Source: an uncultured Eubacteriales bacterium
GTDB lineage: Bacteria > Bacillota > Clostridia > Oscillospirales > Oscillospiraceae
Assembly (NCBI GenBank): GCA_902477055.1
Contig: CABSFY010000054.1
Location: 1 to 15,363 of the forward strand
DNA: 15,363 nt
Direction of reading: 5' to 3'
The notes beneath the pieces are model-generated. The model ran no database searches. It saw only the letters and a list, made by a program, of their open reading frames with translations, and was not told the origin of the DNA. Both the position numbers and the translations under genes were made by a program. Shown piece after piece: positions 6,018 to 13,665 of the stretch; within the stretch, counting starts at the first letter, position 1; every line of letters starts with the position of its first letter.

Positions 6018-7544
6018 ATGAAAAAAATCAGAGTATTCGCCTGTATTTTGTCGCTGCTTTGGATTCTGACGCTGGCAGCGCCGGGGGTTTTCGCCGAGCC
6101 GGAAACGACTGCCGGAGAAACCGAGGCCACAACGGAGCCGGTGACGGACGAAAACGGCAACCCCGTAACCGAAGCGCCGACGGAGGGCTGGACCATGCCC
6201 GCCACGGACGACCCCGTGACGCGCGGCGACCTGCTGGAATACGGCTTCCCGCAGGACATCGAGATCGCGGCCAAGGCGGCGATTCTGGTGGATCTGGACT
6301 CGAATACAGTGCTTTTTGAAACGAACATCGACGAGCAGCGCTACCCCGCCAGCCTGACGAAGATTATGACCTGTATGCTGGCAATTGAGAACGGTAACAT
6401 GGACGACGTGCTGACCGTTTCCGGCACGGCGCTGCAAAATCTGAGCGAATTCGGCAGCACGGCGGGCCTGAAGGAGGGCGAGCAGCTCACGCTGCGTGAA
6501 ATTCTTTACTGCATCATGGTTTCCTCGGCCAACGAGGGCTGCAACGTCATCGCGGAGTACGTTTCGGGCGACATCGCGACGTTCGTCGATCTGATGAACC
6601 AGAAGGCGGCGGAGCTTGGGATGACCGGCACGCACTACGCCAACACGCATGGCCTGCACAACGATAACCATTATACGACCGTCCGCGATATCTCCATTGT
6701 CGCACGCTGGGCGTGGCAGAACGAGCAGTTCCGCGAATTTGCCAGCACGACGGAGCATATCGTCCCGGCGACGAATCTCTCCGGCGAACGGACGCTGGAA
6801 ACGACGAACTATCTGACGAGCGATATCAAAGAAGATAAATACTATTATGACAAGGCACACGGTGTCAAGACCGGCTTTACCACACCGGCGGGTGGCTGCC
6901 TCGTTTCGACGGCCTCGGACGGTACGCTGAACCTGATGAGCGTCGTGACGGGCTGCGGCACAGAGCCGGATATGGACGGCTCGCTGAAGGATATGCGCTT
7001 TGTGGAAACGAAGCGGCTGTTTGAGTACGGCTTCGAGCATTTTTCGCAGCGGCAGGTGCTGACGGATACGACGATGCTCGGCCAGCCGACGGTGCTTTAC
7101 GCCGCCGGAACGGGCAGCGTGGTCGTGCGGGCGAAGGATAACGTTTCTGCGCTGCTGCCGAACGATTTTGACCCGTCGGAGATCACGATGCGGCTGGACT
7201 ACACCGACTCGCAGCTCACGGCCCCGCTGGAAAAGGGTCAGCGCGTCGGAACGGTCGTCGCGCTCTATCGCGGCAAACGCGTGGCAAGCTGCGATCTCGT
7301 AACGCTGACGGCGGTCGAGCGGGCAGCAGAGCAGCCGGTCACGACCGAGCCGTCCGGCCAACCCGCGGCGCAGACCGGAACGCACATCTGGGACTACTGG
7401 TATATCGTGCTGCCGCTGCTGGTGGTGGTGATTCTGGTGATCTTCCTGCTGCTCGTCCGCGCTGCAAACGCACGGCAGGCCAGAAAACGCGCGGAGGAGC
7501 GCCGTCGCAGAGAAGAACGGAGGCGCCGCAGCCGTGAGCAATGA
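6018..7544 (+). CDS. dacF: D-alanyl-D-alanine carboxypeptidase (S11, DacF/DacA type)
   Basis: A 508-residue penicillin-binding protein that trims the terminal D-Ala from peptidoglycan stem peptides outside the membrane. A signal peptide (1-26, ending VFA) is followed by a Thr/Glu/Pro-rich linker (27-70). The peptidase S11 domain has all three active-site motifs: SLTK (S112, K115), SAN (170-172) and KTG (284-286). A PBP5-type C-terminal beta domain spans about 345-432. A true transmembrane helix (about 461-480) and an Arg-rich tail (RRREERRRRSREQ) replace the usual amphipathic anchor. The ATG has AGGAGA 5 bases upstream. B. subtilis dacF precedes spoIIAA; here the gene lies about 4 kb away on the opposite strand, so the symbol is a family-level choice. 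Confidence 0.9.
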   Translation: MKKIRVFACILSLLWILTLAAPGVFAEPETTAGETEATTEPVTDENGNPVTEAPTEGWTMPATDDPVTRGDLLEYGFPQDIEIAAKAAILVDLDSNTVLFETNIDEQRYPASLTKIMTCMLAIENGNMDDVLTVSGTALQNLSEFGSTAGLKEGEQLTLREILYCIMVSSANEGCNVIAEYVSGDIATFVDLMNQKAAELGMTGTHYANTHGLHNDNHYTTVRDISIVARWAWQNEQFREFASTTEHIVPATNLSGERTLETTNYLTSDIKEDKYYYDKAHGVKTGFTTPAGGCLVSTASDGTLNLMSVVTGCGTEPDMDGSLKDMRFVETKRLFEYGFEHFSQRQVLTDTTMLGQPTVLYAAGTGSVVVRAKDNVSALLPNDFDPSEITMRLDYTDSQLTAPLEKGQRVGTVVALYRGKRVASCDLVTLTAVERAAEQPVTTEPSGQPAAQTGTHIWDYWYIVLPLLVVVILVIFLLLVRAANARQARKRAEERRRREERRRRSREQ

Positions 7545-8088
7545 GATGGAAGCGCTGCGGGCGCGTTGTCAGGACTGCCGGAAATGCCGCCTCGGCGCGA
7601 CGCGGACGAAGCTGGTATTCGGCGTAGGGCCGGTGCCGTCGCCGGTCGTGTTCGTCGGCGAGGGGCCTGGGCAGCAGGAGGATTTACAGGGCGAGCCGTT
7701 CGTCGGCCCGGCCGGGAAGCTGTTGGACGATATGCTGTCCATCATCGACCTGAGCCGTGAAAACAGCTATATCTGCAACATCGTCAAGTGCCGCCCGCCG
7801 CAGAACCGCGACCCGATGGACGACGAGCAGGATGCCTGTATCGGCTATCTGAACGAGCAGCTGCACATTTTGCAGCCGAAGATCATTGTCTGCCTCGGCC
7901 GCATCGCGGCAATGCGCCTCATCAAGCCGGATTTCCGCATCACCCGAGAGCATGGCAATTGGACCGAGCGCGACGGCATTTTGTACACCGCAATGTATCA
8001 CCCCTCGGCGCTCCTGCGCGATCCCTCCAAACGCCCGGAAACCTTCTCCGACCTTCTGGAGCTTCGCAAGCGCCTGCGGTACTATTAA
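7534..8088 (+). CDS. Family 4 uracil-DNA glycosylase (4Fe-4S)
   Basis: A 184-residue base-excision repair enzyme that removes uracil from DNA. It carries the four iron-sulfur cysteines in the family pattern: C15 and C18 in CRKCRLG, C87 in KCRPPQNRDP and C103. The active-site motif GEGPGQQED (43-51) corresponds to the GEAPG-type motif, and HPSALLR near the C-terminus is the DNA-intercalation and catalytic histidine segment. The start is a GTG overlapping the carboxypeptidase stop by 11 bases, with GGAGG 10 bases upstream. The ATG four codons later is an alternative. It is translated from the dacF transcript. A functional link to the carboxypeptidase is not apparent; they probably just share transcription. 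Confidence 0.93.
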   Translation: MSNEMEALRARCQDCRKCRLGATRTKLVFGVGPVPSPVVFVGEGPGQQEDLQGEPFVGPAGKLLDDMLSIIDLSRENSYICNIVKCRPPQNRDPMDDEQDACIGYLNEQLHILQPKIIVCLGRIAAMRLIKPDFRITREHGNWTERDGILYTAMYHPSALLRDPSKRPETFSDLLELRKRLRYY

Positions 8089-8146
8089 AATAATCACAGC
8101 TCCACGTGTTTGCGGAACTGCTTTCGGCGGCTACGCGCCCCGGAAT

Positions 8147-8183
8147 TGTCATTGCGAGGTTTGCACAGCAAACCGTGGCAATC
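8147..8183. repeat. Palindromic intergenic repeat, copy B
   Basis: TTGTCATTGCGAGG to CCGTGGCAATCT with a central hairpin (GGTTTGC aca GCAAACC). It shares both termini with copies at 23-56 and 13666-13756 and is in the opposite orientation to copy A. Confidence 0.75.
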
Positions 8184-8257
8184 TTGTGCAGGCACTTCGG
8201 TTTTGGCGCATACCTCACCGTAACCTGCTCCTGCGGGCGCGGGGGGACTCCTTCAGT

Positions 8258-8294
8258 CACGGCTTTGCCGTGCCAGCTCCCTCAAAGAGGGAGC
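8258..8294. repeat. Two adjacent perfect hairpins of a second repeat family
   Basis: CACGGC ttt GCCGTG (8258-8272) is followed directly by GCTCCCTC aaa GAGGGAGC (8276-8294). Motifs of this kind are frequent between genes in gut Clostridia as I recall them. This is not a protein-coding segment. It sits between repeat copies B and C. Confidence 0.6.
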
Positions 8295-8326
8295 CAAGGC
8301 GCTGCGGCGCGGGGAAAGGGAAAACG

Positions 8327-8416
8327 GATTGCCACGGCCCTTTCAGGGCCGACCGGCAAGCGGAGTGCCCGCATCCGTAAGGCGGCAGAGCCGCCAACGG
8401 CTGCGACATCGCAATG
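8327..8416. repeat. Palindromic intergenic repeat, copy C (long form)
   Basis: It begins GATTGCCACGGCC and ends TCGCAATGACA like copy A, but the centre is expanded to about 60 bases. The centre contains GGCCC tttca GGGCC (8336-8350) and GGCGGC aga GCCGCC hairpins. The long centre suggests a second repeat nested inside, or a longer family variant. Confidence 0.65.
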
Positions 8417-8443
8417 ACAAACTTAGGCTTTTGATAAACCATC

Positions 8444-8468
8444 ACAGCTCCCCAAGCCGGGGAGCTGT
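8444..8468 (+). terminator. Hairpin downstream of the glycosylase and ahead of the LytTR regulator
   Basis: A perfect 10-bp stem ACAGCTCCCC / GGGGAGCTGT with loop AAGCC is followed by TTGTG, a weak T run. It probably ended the dacF-glycosylase transcript before the repeat insertion. It now sits about 30 bases before the regulator gene, where it could also affect that leader. Confidence 0.5.
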
Positions 8469-8499
8469 TTGTGAAATCGGACGAAAGGGCGGCGATGGC

Positions 8500-9201
8500 A
8501 TGACCTATCATATTGCGATTTGCGACGATGAGCTGTCGCAGGCGGAGGCGCTGCAAGCGGCAGTTTTCGCATGGGGCCGGGCAACGCAGCACGAGTGCAA
8601 AATCGACCTGTTCCCCAGCGCAGAGGCCCTCTGGTTTGCCTGTGCGGGCGGGATGCCATATGATATTTTCCTGCTCGACGTGGAAATGCGGGCCATGAGC
8701 GGCATCGAGCTTGCCAAGCAGCTCCGGCAGGCGGGCAGCCGCGCGGAGATCGTGTTCATTACGTCGCATTTTGAGTTCGTCGCCGAGGGCTACGAGGTCG
8801 ATGCGCTGCACTATCTGGTCAAGCCCGTTGCGGTGGAAAAGCTCAGCGCCGTCCTCTCCCGCGCGGCAGAAAAGCTGGCGGCTGAGCCGCCGTTTGTCGT
8901 GTTTTCCGCCGACGGCGAGACGATCAAGCTCTATGAAGCGGACATTTTTTACGTCGAATCCTTCCGGCATGAGCTGGTCGTCCACTCCGTGTCGCGCGAC
9001 TACCGCCTCCGGGAGGGCATTTCCGCCTTCGAGCAGCGGCTCAGCGCGGACTTTTTCCGCGTCCACCGCTCCTACCTGGTCAACCTGAAGCAGATCACCC
9101 GCATCGGCCGCACCGCGCTCACCCTCCGCTCCGGCGCGGAGCTGCCCGTCGCGCGGGGAAAATATGACGACATCAACCGCGCGTTCATCGCGAGAAATTG
9201 A
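8500..9201 (+). CDS. LytTR-family response regulator
   Basis: 233 residues. The receiver domain (1-120) has C8-D9-D10-E11, phosphoacceptor D60 in FLLDVEM, T88 and K108 in LVKPV. A LytTR DNA-binding domain follows (about 135-233), with FYVESFRHELVVHS, LSADFFRVHRSYLVNL and ITRIGR, as in AgrA and LytR. Such regulators bind paired direct repeats in promoters. The start ATG at 8500 opens the receiver domain at MTYHIAICDDE, with AAGGGCGG about 8 bases upstream; longer in-frame extension reads through repeat DNA and is rejected. The cognate kinase starts 8 bases after the stop. A possible target operator lies at 9884-9911, ahead of the ABC genes. Confidence 0.92.
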   Translation: MTYHIAICDDELSQAEALQAAVFAWGRATQHECKIDLFPSAEALWFACAGGMPYDIFLLDVEMRAMSGIELAKQLRQAGSRAEIVFITSHFEFVAEGYEVDALHYLVKPVAVEKLSAVLSRAAEKLAAEPPFVVFSADGETIKLYEADIFYVESFRHELVVHSVSRDYRLREGISAFEQRLSADFFRVHRSYLVNLKQITRIGRTALTLRSGAELPVARGKYDDINRAFIARN

Positions 9202-9209
9202 GGTAGCGT

Positions 9210-9860
9210 ATGCGAAAGAGAACGTATTTGCGCCTCGTCGAGATGCAGGAGGCGCAGGCAAAGCAGCATCTGGAGGAGGTCCGCAGCATCCATAGCGAGA
9301 TGCGCGGCTACAAGCACGATTTTCATCACCATTTGCAGGCGCTCAAGGGCCAGCTTGAGGCCGGGGAAACGGACCGCGCCCTTGCCTACATCGAGCAGCT
9401 CGACCGCAATCTGCAAACGGTGGATACACTGCTCAAGACCGGCAACGTGACCGTGGATGCCATTTTATCGGCAAAGCTCGCGCAGGCACGGGCAGCGGGC
9501 ATCGCCGTGACCGTGCAGGCCAACCTTCCGCCGGAGCTGGCGCTGTCCGATCTGGAGCTGAGCATTGTCCTCGGAAACCTCTTGGACAACGCCATCGAGG
9601 CCTGCGGGAGCACGGAGGGAGAAAAATTCCTTCGCCTGACCCTGTGCCTCAAGGGATCGATGCTCTATTGCTACCTTCTCAACGCCGCCGGGAAAAAGCA
9701 GCTGAAGCACGGCAGCCTGTTCAGCACGAGCAAGACCGGCCTGCACGGCTTCGGCCTGCACCGCGCGGAGGCCATCATCGCACAGCACGGCGGCTGGGTC
9801 AAATTCAACAGCGAGGACGGCGCGTTCACCTCGGAGTTTCTGGTGCCCGCGCTGCCCTGA
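9210..9860 (+). CDS. Soluble GHKL sensor histidine kinase (AgrC/CitA-like core)
   Basis: 216 residues with no transmembrane segment. An N-terminal helix predicted as coiled coil (about 6-32) leads to the dimerization/phosphoacceptor motif GYKHDFHHHLQALKGQLE (H36 likely phosphorylated). The HATPase core has N box LGNLLDNAIEAC (N123, N127) and the glycine motif TGLHGFGL (176-183). AgrC relatives usually carry six or seven N-terminal membrane helices. Here the protein begins at the coiled coil, with the start codon only 8 bases after the regulator, so the sensor part was not split off by a nearby frameshift. The signal must come from a partner, possibly the ABC proteins, or from the cytoplasm. 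Confidence 0.88.
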   Translation: MRKRTYLRLVEMQEAQAKQHLEEVRSIHSEMRGYKHDFHHHLQALKGQLEAGETDRALAYIEQLDRNLQTVDTLLKTGNVTVDAILSAKLAQARAAGIAVTVQANLPPELALSDLELSIVLGNLLDNAIEACGSTEGEKFLRLTLCLKGSMLYCYLLNAAGKKQLKHGSLFSTSKTGLHGFGLHRAEAIIAQHGGWVKFNSEDGAFTSEFLVPALP

Positions 9861-9864
9861 TTGC

Positions 9865-9911
9865 AATTCGTGCGCCGCTGGATGCAGTTGGTGCACGAAT
9901 TTTCCGTTTTG
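9865..9911 (+). promoter_or_regulatory. Possible LytTR operator ahead of the ABC genes
   Basis: In the 94-base gap, GCAGTTGGT (9884-9892) and TCCGTTTTG (9903-9911) each fit 8 of 9 positions of the known LytTR pattern [TA][AC][CA]GTTN[AG][TG]. They lie in the same orientation, 19 bases apart start to start; typical spacing is 21-22. An inverted repeat AATTCGTGC / GCACGAATT (9865-9873, 9893-9901) overlaps them. A TGCTAGGAT extended -10-like box lies downstream with a poor -35, as expected for an activated promoter. Confidence 0.35.
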
Positions 9912-9954
9912 CACCGTGTTGTGCTAGGATAGCGTCAGAAAGGAGCGATGCGTT

Positions 9955-11790
9955 TTGAAAGAAAAACCGAAAAAGTCCGCGCACTCCGCGCTAAGTAACG
10001 CGCTCTGGAGCTTCCGCACCATGCTGCGCAGCACGCCGCAGTCCTTCTGGCTGATGGCGCTGGCCGTTCCGCTGGCAGTGTTCCTCGCGTGGGCGGAAAT
10101 TCGTCTGCCAGCGCTGGTCGTCGCCGAGGTGACGCAGGGACAGTCCTTCGCGCACGCTGTGCTTGCCGTCGGACTGCTGCTCGGCGCAACGCTGCTGGCC
10201 GCCGCCTTAAGCGAATTCTTGCAATCGATGCAGGGGGTCTACGCTACCCGCTTCCGCTTCCGGCAGGATGCCGCGCTGGATGCCAAATCCATGCGCTGCT
10301 TTTATCAGCAGTACGAGAGCAAGGCTGTGCGCGACCTACAGGAGCGCGCCTCGTCCGCCTTGTGGATGAACAGCGGCAGTGTGCCGTTTCTGGAGGTCCC
10401 GCAGCAGGCGATGAGCATCGTGCAGAATCTATTGTGCTATTTCCTGTTCGGCACGGTCATTTCCTTCGCAAGTCCGTGGCTCGTCCTGCTGTTGACGCTT
10501 GCACCGCTGGTCAACTGGTTCTGCGTCCGGGCCTACAACCGCTGCGAATACCGCGCCCGCGTGGAACGTGCCGATCTGGAAAAGCGCCTGCGCTACACCG
10601 CGAAGCGGTCTGCTGATTTTGCCGCGGCGAAGGACATCCGCGTCTACGGTATGGCGGACTGGCTGCGCAGGATCTACCGGGATTTGACGGAACAGCATCT
10701 TGCATGGAAGGACCGCCTAAACCGCCGCAGGCTGCTGCCCTGCCTTGCCGATCTCTGCGTGATCCTGCTGCGCGACGGCGCGGCCTATGCTGTTTTAATT
10801 TCCATGGCACTGCAAGGACGGTTGACAGCCGATCAGTTTTTGCTCTACTTTGCGGCAATTTCCGGCTTCGCGACATTCGTCGGCAATCTTCTGAGCGCAT
10901 GGAACACCATGCAGGCCGCGAGCCTGAAGGTCAGCGATTACCGCGAATACCTCGATCTGCCCGAGGACGATGAGAGCACCAAGCTGGACGCTTCGGCACA
11001 GCTCGACCACGCGCCGGAGCTGACGTTTGACCACGTTTCCTTCCGCTACGACGGCGCGGAGCAGAACACGCTGGACGATCTGAGCTTTACCCTCCGCGCC
11101 GGGGAGCGCGTGGCACTCGTCGGTGCGAATGGCGCGGGCAAGACAACGCTCGTCAAGCTCCTGTGCGGTCTTTATCGCCCGACGGCGGGCGAGATTCGTC
11201 TGAACGGTGTACCGATTCAAAGCTTCCGCCGTTCGGAGTATTACCGTCTGTTTTCGCCCGTGTTTCAGGACGTGCAGACCTCGTTCTTCTCGCTGGCCGA
11301 AACGGTCGCGGGCGACCTCGGCGATGCCGTGGACAAGGTCCGCGCCGAGGCCTGTATGCGGCAGGCGGGGCTGGGCGGCAAGCTGGATTCGCTGCCGCAC
11401 GGCATCGACACCCGCCTTGACAAGCAGATCAACGCCGACGGCATCGAGCTTTCCGGCGGCGAGGCGCAAAAGCTGATGATGGCGCGGGCGCTGTATAAAA
11501 ACGCACCGGTCCTCGTTCTCGACGAGCCGACCGCCGCGCTGGACCCGATTGCCGAAAACGAAATCTACCTGCAATACCGCGACATGACAGAGGGCAAAAC
11601 CTCGCTCTTTATCTCCCACCGGCTGGCCTCCACCCGCTTCTGCGACCGCATTCTGTTCCTAAAGGACGGCAAGATCACCGAGGAGGGGACGCACGAGGCG
11701 CTGATCGCGCAGGGCGGCGAATACGCCAAGCTCTACGAAATACAAAGCTGCTGGTATCGCAGGGACTATCAGGGAGGGGATGCATCATGA
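9955..11790 (+). CDS. ABC exporter half-transporter, first subunit
   Basis: 611 residues: an N-terminal membrane domain (about 28-320, with hydrophobic stretches near 30-47, 66-85, 158-190 and 265-315) and an ATPase domain (about 355-600). ATPase motifs are Walker A GANGAGKT (390-397), Q-loop Q438, signature LSGGE (499-503), Walker B LVLDE (D523, E524) and H-loop H555. The catalytic site is complete. The usual VGERG stretch before the signature reads INADGIELSGGEAQK. The start is a TTG at 9955 with AGGAG 9 bases upstream. The next gene overlaps by ATGA, pointing to a heterodimer. No C39 peptidase domain is present, so cargo is not inferable; small-molecule, lipid or peptide export are all possible. 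Confidence 0.92.
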   Translation: MKEKPKKSAHSALSNALWSFRTMLRSTPQSFWLMALAVPLAVFLAWAEIRLPALVVAEVTQGQSFAHAVLAVGLLLGATLLAAALSEFLQSMQGVYATRFRFRQDAALDAKSMRCFYQQYESKAVRDLQERASSALWMNSGSVPFLEVPQQAMSIVQNLLCYFLFGTVISFASPWLVLLLTLAPLVNWFCVRAYNRCEYRARVERADLEKRLRYTAKRSADFAAAKDIRVYGMADWLRRIYRDLTEQHLAWKDRLNRRRLLPCLADLCVILLRDGAAYAVLISMALQGRLTADQFLLYFAAISGFATFVGNLLSAWNTMQAASLKVSDYREYLDLPEDDESTKLDASAQLDHAPELTFDHVSFRYDGAEQNTLDDLSFTLRAGERVALVGANGAGKTTLVKLLCGLYRPTAGEIRLNGVPIQSFRRSEYYRLFSPVFQDVQTSFFSLAETVAGDLGDAVDKVRAEACMRQAGLGGKLDSLPHGIDTRLDKQINADGIELSGGEAQKLMMARALYKNAPVLVLDEPTAALDPIAENEIYLQYRDMTEGKTSLFISHRLASTRFCDRILFLKDGKITEEGTHEALIAQGGEYAKLYEIQSCWYRRDYQGGDAS

Positions 11791-13610
11791 CGCTGCGTGA
11801 ACATTGCCGTATCATTTCCCGCTCTCTGCGGCTGCTGTATCGGCTGAGCAGCCGCTATGTCCGAGCGCTGATGCTGGGGGCTGCCGTGACGGCGCTGCTG
11901 CCTTACGTGCCGATTTATTTCTCCGCCCGCCTCATCGACGCGCTGACCGCCGGCGCGGAGGCGCAGACGCTGGCGCTCTATGCCGGACTGACCGTCGGGC
12001 TGACGGCGCTGCTGACCCTCTGCAAGGCGCTTCTGGAGGCGCAGACGGAGCGCGGCAAGCTGGAGCTGGACGACGCGCATGAGTGGCAGTACGCCGAAAA
12101 GGCCATGCACCTGGCCTACGCCTCGATCGAGGACCGGCAGACCGCCCTGCTGGCCGAGCGCATCTACACCGAGAGCAGGACGGGCTTCAATCTTTTCTAT
12201 TTTGCCGGCTGCCTGAACCGCGCCGTGCGCTGCATCGTGCAGGTCGTCGCATCCGTGTCGCTTACTGTATCTTTTTTTGCTGTCCGGGCTATCCCGCTCT
12301 GGGCGAAGCTGGCCTTTGCGGGCGGGGTCGCACTGACTCTGGCGGTCAATATGTTCGTCAGCAAGCGCTCGGCGCAGATCAACAACGCCTACGCCGCGAG
12401 CTGCACACAGAGCAATATTACGCTCGACCGATTTTTTACATACGTTTCTCATTACACGACCGGAAAGGACATCCGGCTCTACGGCATGGCCGGCCCACTC
12501 AGTGCCTTTGAGCGGCGCTTTTATGACGAGATCAGCGTGCGGGAGGCCAAATGCACACTGCAATGCAGTGCGCTGAAGCTACTGTCCACGGGCATGGAAT
12601 ATCTCCTGCGAGGCGGGGTGTATCTGCTGCTTATCGCAGGCGCGTTACAGGGTGGGCTTTCCGTCGGCTCGATCGCGCGGTATGTATCCAGCGTGATGCT
12701 GCTGCTGACCGCCGTCGTCGGGCTGGTCCGCGTGACACAAATCCTCGCGCTGAACGACACGTACACGAAGCGTTACTTTTCCTATTTCGACATTCCGAAC
12801 CCCATGTATCAAGGCACGCTTTCCGTCGAAAAACGGGACGACAACGACTATACCATCGAGTTTTGCGACGTTTCCTTCCGCTATCCGAACACGGAAAGCT
12901 ACGCGCTGCGCCATGTGAACCTCAAGTTCAAGATCGGCCAGCGGCTGGCCGTCGTGGGGCGCAACGGCAGCGGCAAGACAACGTTTATCAAGCTCCTCTG
13001 CCGCCTCTACGACCCCACCGAGGGTGTTATTTTACTCAACGGCGTGGACATTCGGAAGTATGATTACGAGGAATATCTGGCGCTGTTTTCCGTGGTATTT
13101 CAGGACTTCCGGCTGTTTGCCTTCCCGCTGGGCCAAAATGTTGCGGCAGGTGCGGCCTATGACAGGGGCCGGGCAGCCGACTGCCTGACCGAGGCGGGCT
13201 TCGGCGAGCGGTTGTCCGCCATGCCGCAGGGGCTGGACACGGCGCTGTATCAGAATTTTGACCCCGCCGGTGTCGAAATTTCCGGCGGCGAGGCGCAGAA
13301 GATCGCGCTGGCCCGCGCACTGTATAAGGACGCGCCCTTTATTATCCTCGACGAGCCGACCGCCGCACTGGACCCGGTTTCCGAATATGAGGTCTACCGC
13401 AAATTCAGCGATATCTCCGGCGGAAAAACGGCGGTCTACATCAGCCATCGCCTCGCCTCCTGCCGCTTCTGCGACAAGATCGCGGTGTTCGCAGACGGAC
13501 AGATCGTCCAGTCCGGCACGCATGAAACCCTCCTCGCCGAAACCGGCCGCCCCTATGCCGCCCTCTGGAACGCGCAGGCGCAGTATTATACCGCCGCCGA
13601 AGAAGCATAA
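11787..13610 (+). CDS. ABC exporter half-transporter, second subunit
   Basis: 607 residues with the same plan as its neighbour: membrane domain about 25-320, ATPase domain about 355-595. Motifs are Walker A GRNGSGKT (391-398), Q-loop Q439, signature ISGGE (498-502), Walker B IILDE (D522, E523) and H-loop H554. Both subunits share KDIR[VL]YGMA in a cytoplasmic loop and the SGGEAQK signature form, so they are paralogues from an old duplication. Both ATP sites keep the catalytic glutamate, unlike many heterodimeric exporters with one degenerate site. The ATG overlaps the first subunit's stop (ATGA), with GGGAGGGG upstream. A hairpin follows the stop. Confidence 0.93.
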   Translation: MTLREHCRIISRSLRLLYRLSSRYVRALMLGAAVTALLPYVPIYFSARLIDALTAGAEAQTLALYAGLTVGLTALLTLCKALLEAQTERGKLELDDAHEWQYAEKAMHLAYASIEDRQTALLAERIYTESRTGFNLFYFAGCLNRAVRCIVQVVASVSLTVSFFAVRAIPLWAKLAFAGGVALTLAVNMFVSKRSAQINNAYAASCTQSNITLDRFFTYVSHYTTGKDIRLYGMAGPLSAFERRFYDEISVREAKCTLQCSALKLLSTGMEYLLRGGVYLLLIAGALQGGLSVGSIARYVSSVMLLLTAVVGLVRVTQILALNDTYTKRYFSYFDIPNPMYQGTLSVEKRDDNDYTIEFCDVSFRYPNTESYALRHVNLKFKIGQRLAVVGRNGSGKTTFIKLLCRLYDPTEGVILLNGVDIRKYDYEEYLALFSVVFQDFRLFAFPLGQNVAAGAAYDRGRAADCLTEAGFGERLSAMPQGLDTALYQNFDPAGVEISGGEAQKIALARALYKDAPFIILDEPTAALDPVSEYEVYRKFSDISGGKTAVYISHRLASCRFCDKIAVFADGQIVQSGTHETLLAETGRPYAALWNAQAQYYTAAEEA

Positions 13611-13615
13611 AACAT

Positions 13616-13643
13616 CTGCCCGACTCCAGCCAAAGTCGGGCAG
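13616..13643 (+). terminator. Terminator-like hairpin after the ABC operon
   Basis: A perfect 10-bp stem CTGCCCGACT / AGTCGGGCAG with an 8-base loop begins 5 bases after the stop codon. There is no T run, so it is an imperfect intrinsic terminator or a 3'-end stabilizer. It resembles the MATE-side hairpin at 13768-13795. Confidence 0.55.
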
Positions 13644-13665
13644 TGAAGCTCTAAAGCTCCGAATA

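Larger units (their letters stand above)
8093..8451. repeat. Repeat mosaic inserted into a terminator, flanked by 11-bp direct repeats
   Basis: ATCACAGCTCC occurs at 8093-8103, just after the glycosylase stop, and again at 8441-8451, where it continues into a complete hairpin. The 337 bases between hold no gene. They contain repeat copy B (8147-8183), a hairpin pair (8258-8272 and 8276-8294), and repeat copy C (8327-8416). The simplest reading is that repeats inserted into the glycosylase terminator and duplicated the target. No transposase is present. Confidence 0.55.

Noticed and set aside
5961..7541. 526-codon minus-strand open frame across the carboxypeptidase gene
   Set aside because: Shadow of the GC-rich dacF frame: the translation is His/Arg-rich with no family motif, while the plus strand carries all three active-site motifs.
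8147..8416. Possible CRISPR array from repeated palindromes
   Set aside because: Spacing is irregular, copies differ in length and orientation, and no unique equal-length spacers or cas genes are present.
8257..9261. 334-codon minus-strand open frame over the LytTR regulator
   Set aside because: Antisense to conserved receiver and LytTR motifs, and extends into repeat DNA.
9948..9998. 16-codon ATG frame just before the first ABC gene, considered as a leader or signal peptide
   Set aside because: Its ATG lies only 2 bases from AGGAG, it overlaps the ABC coding sequence in another frame, and it has no leader, double-glycine or hydrophobic features.
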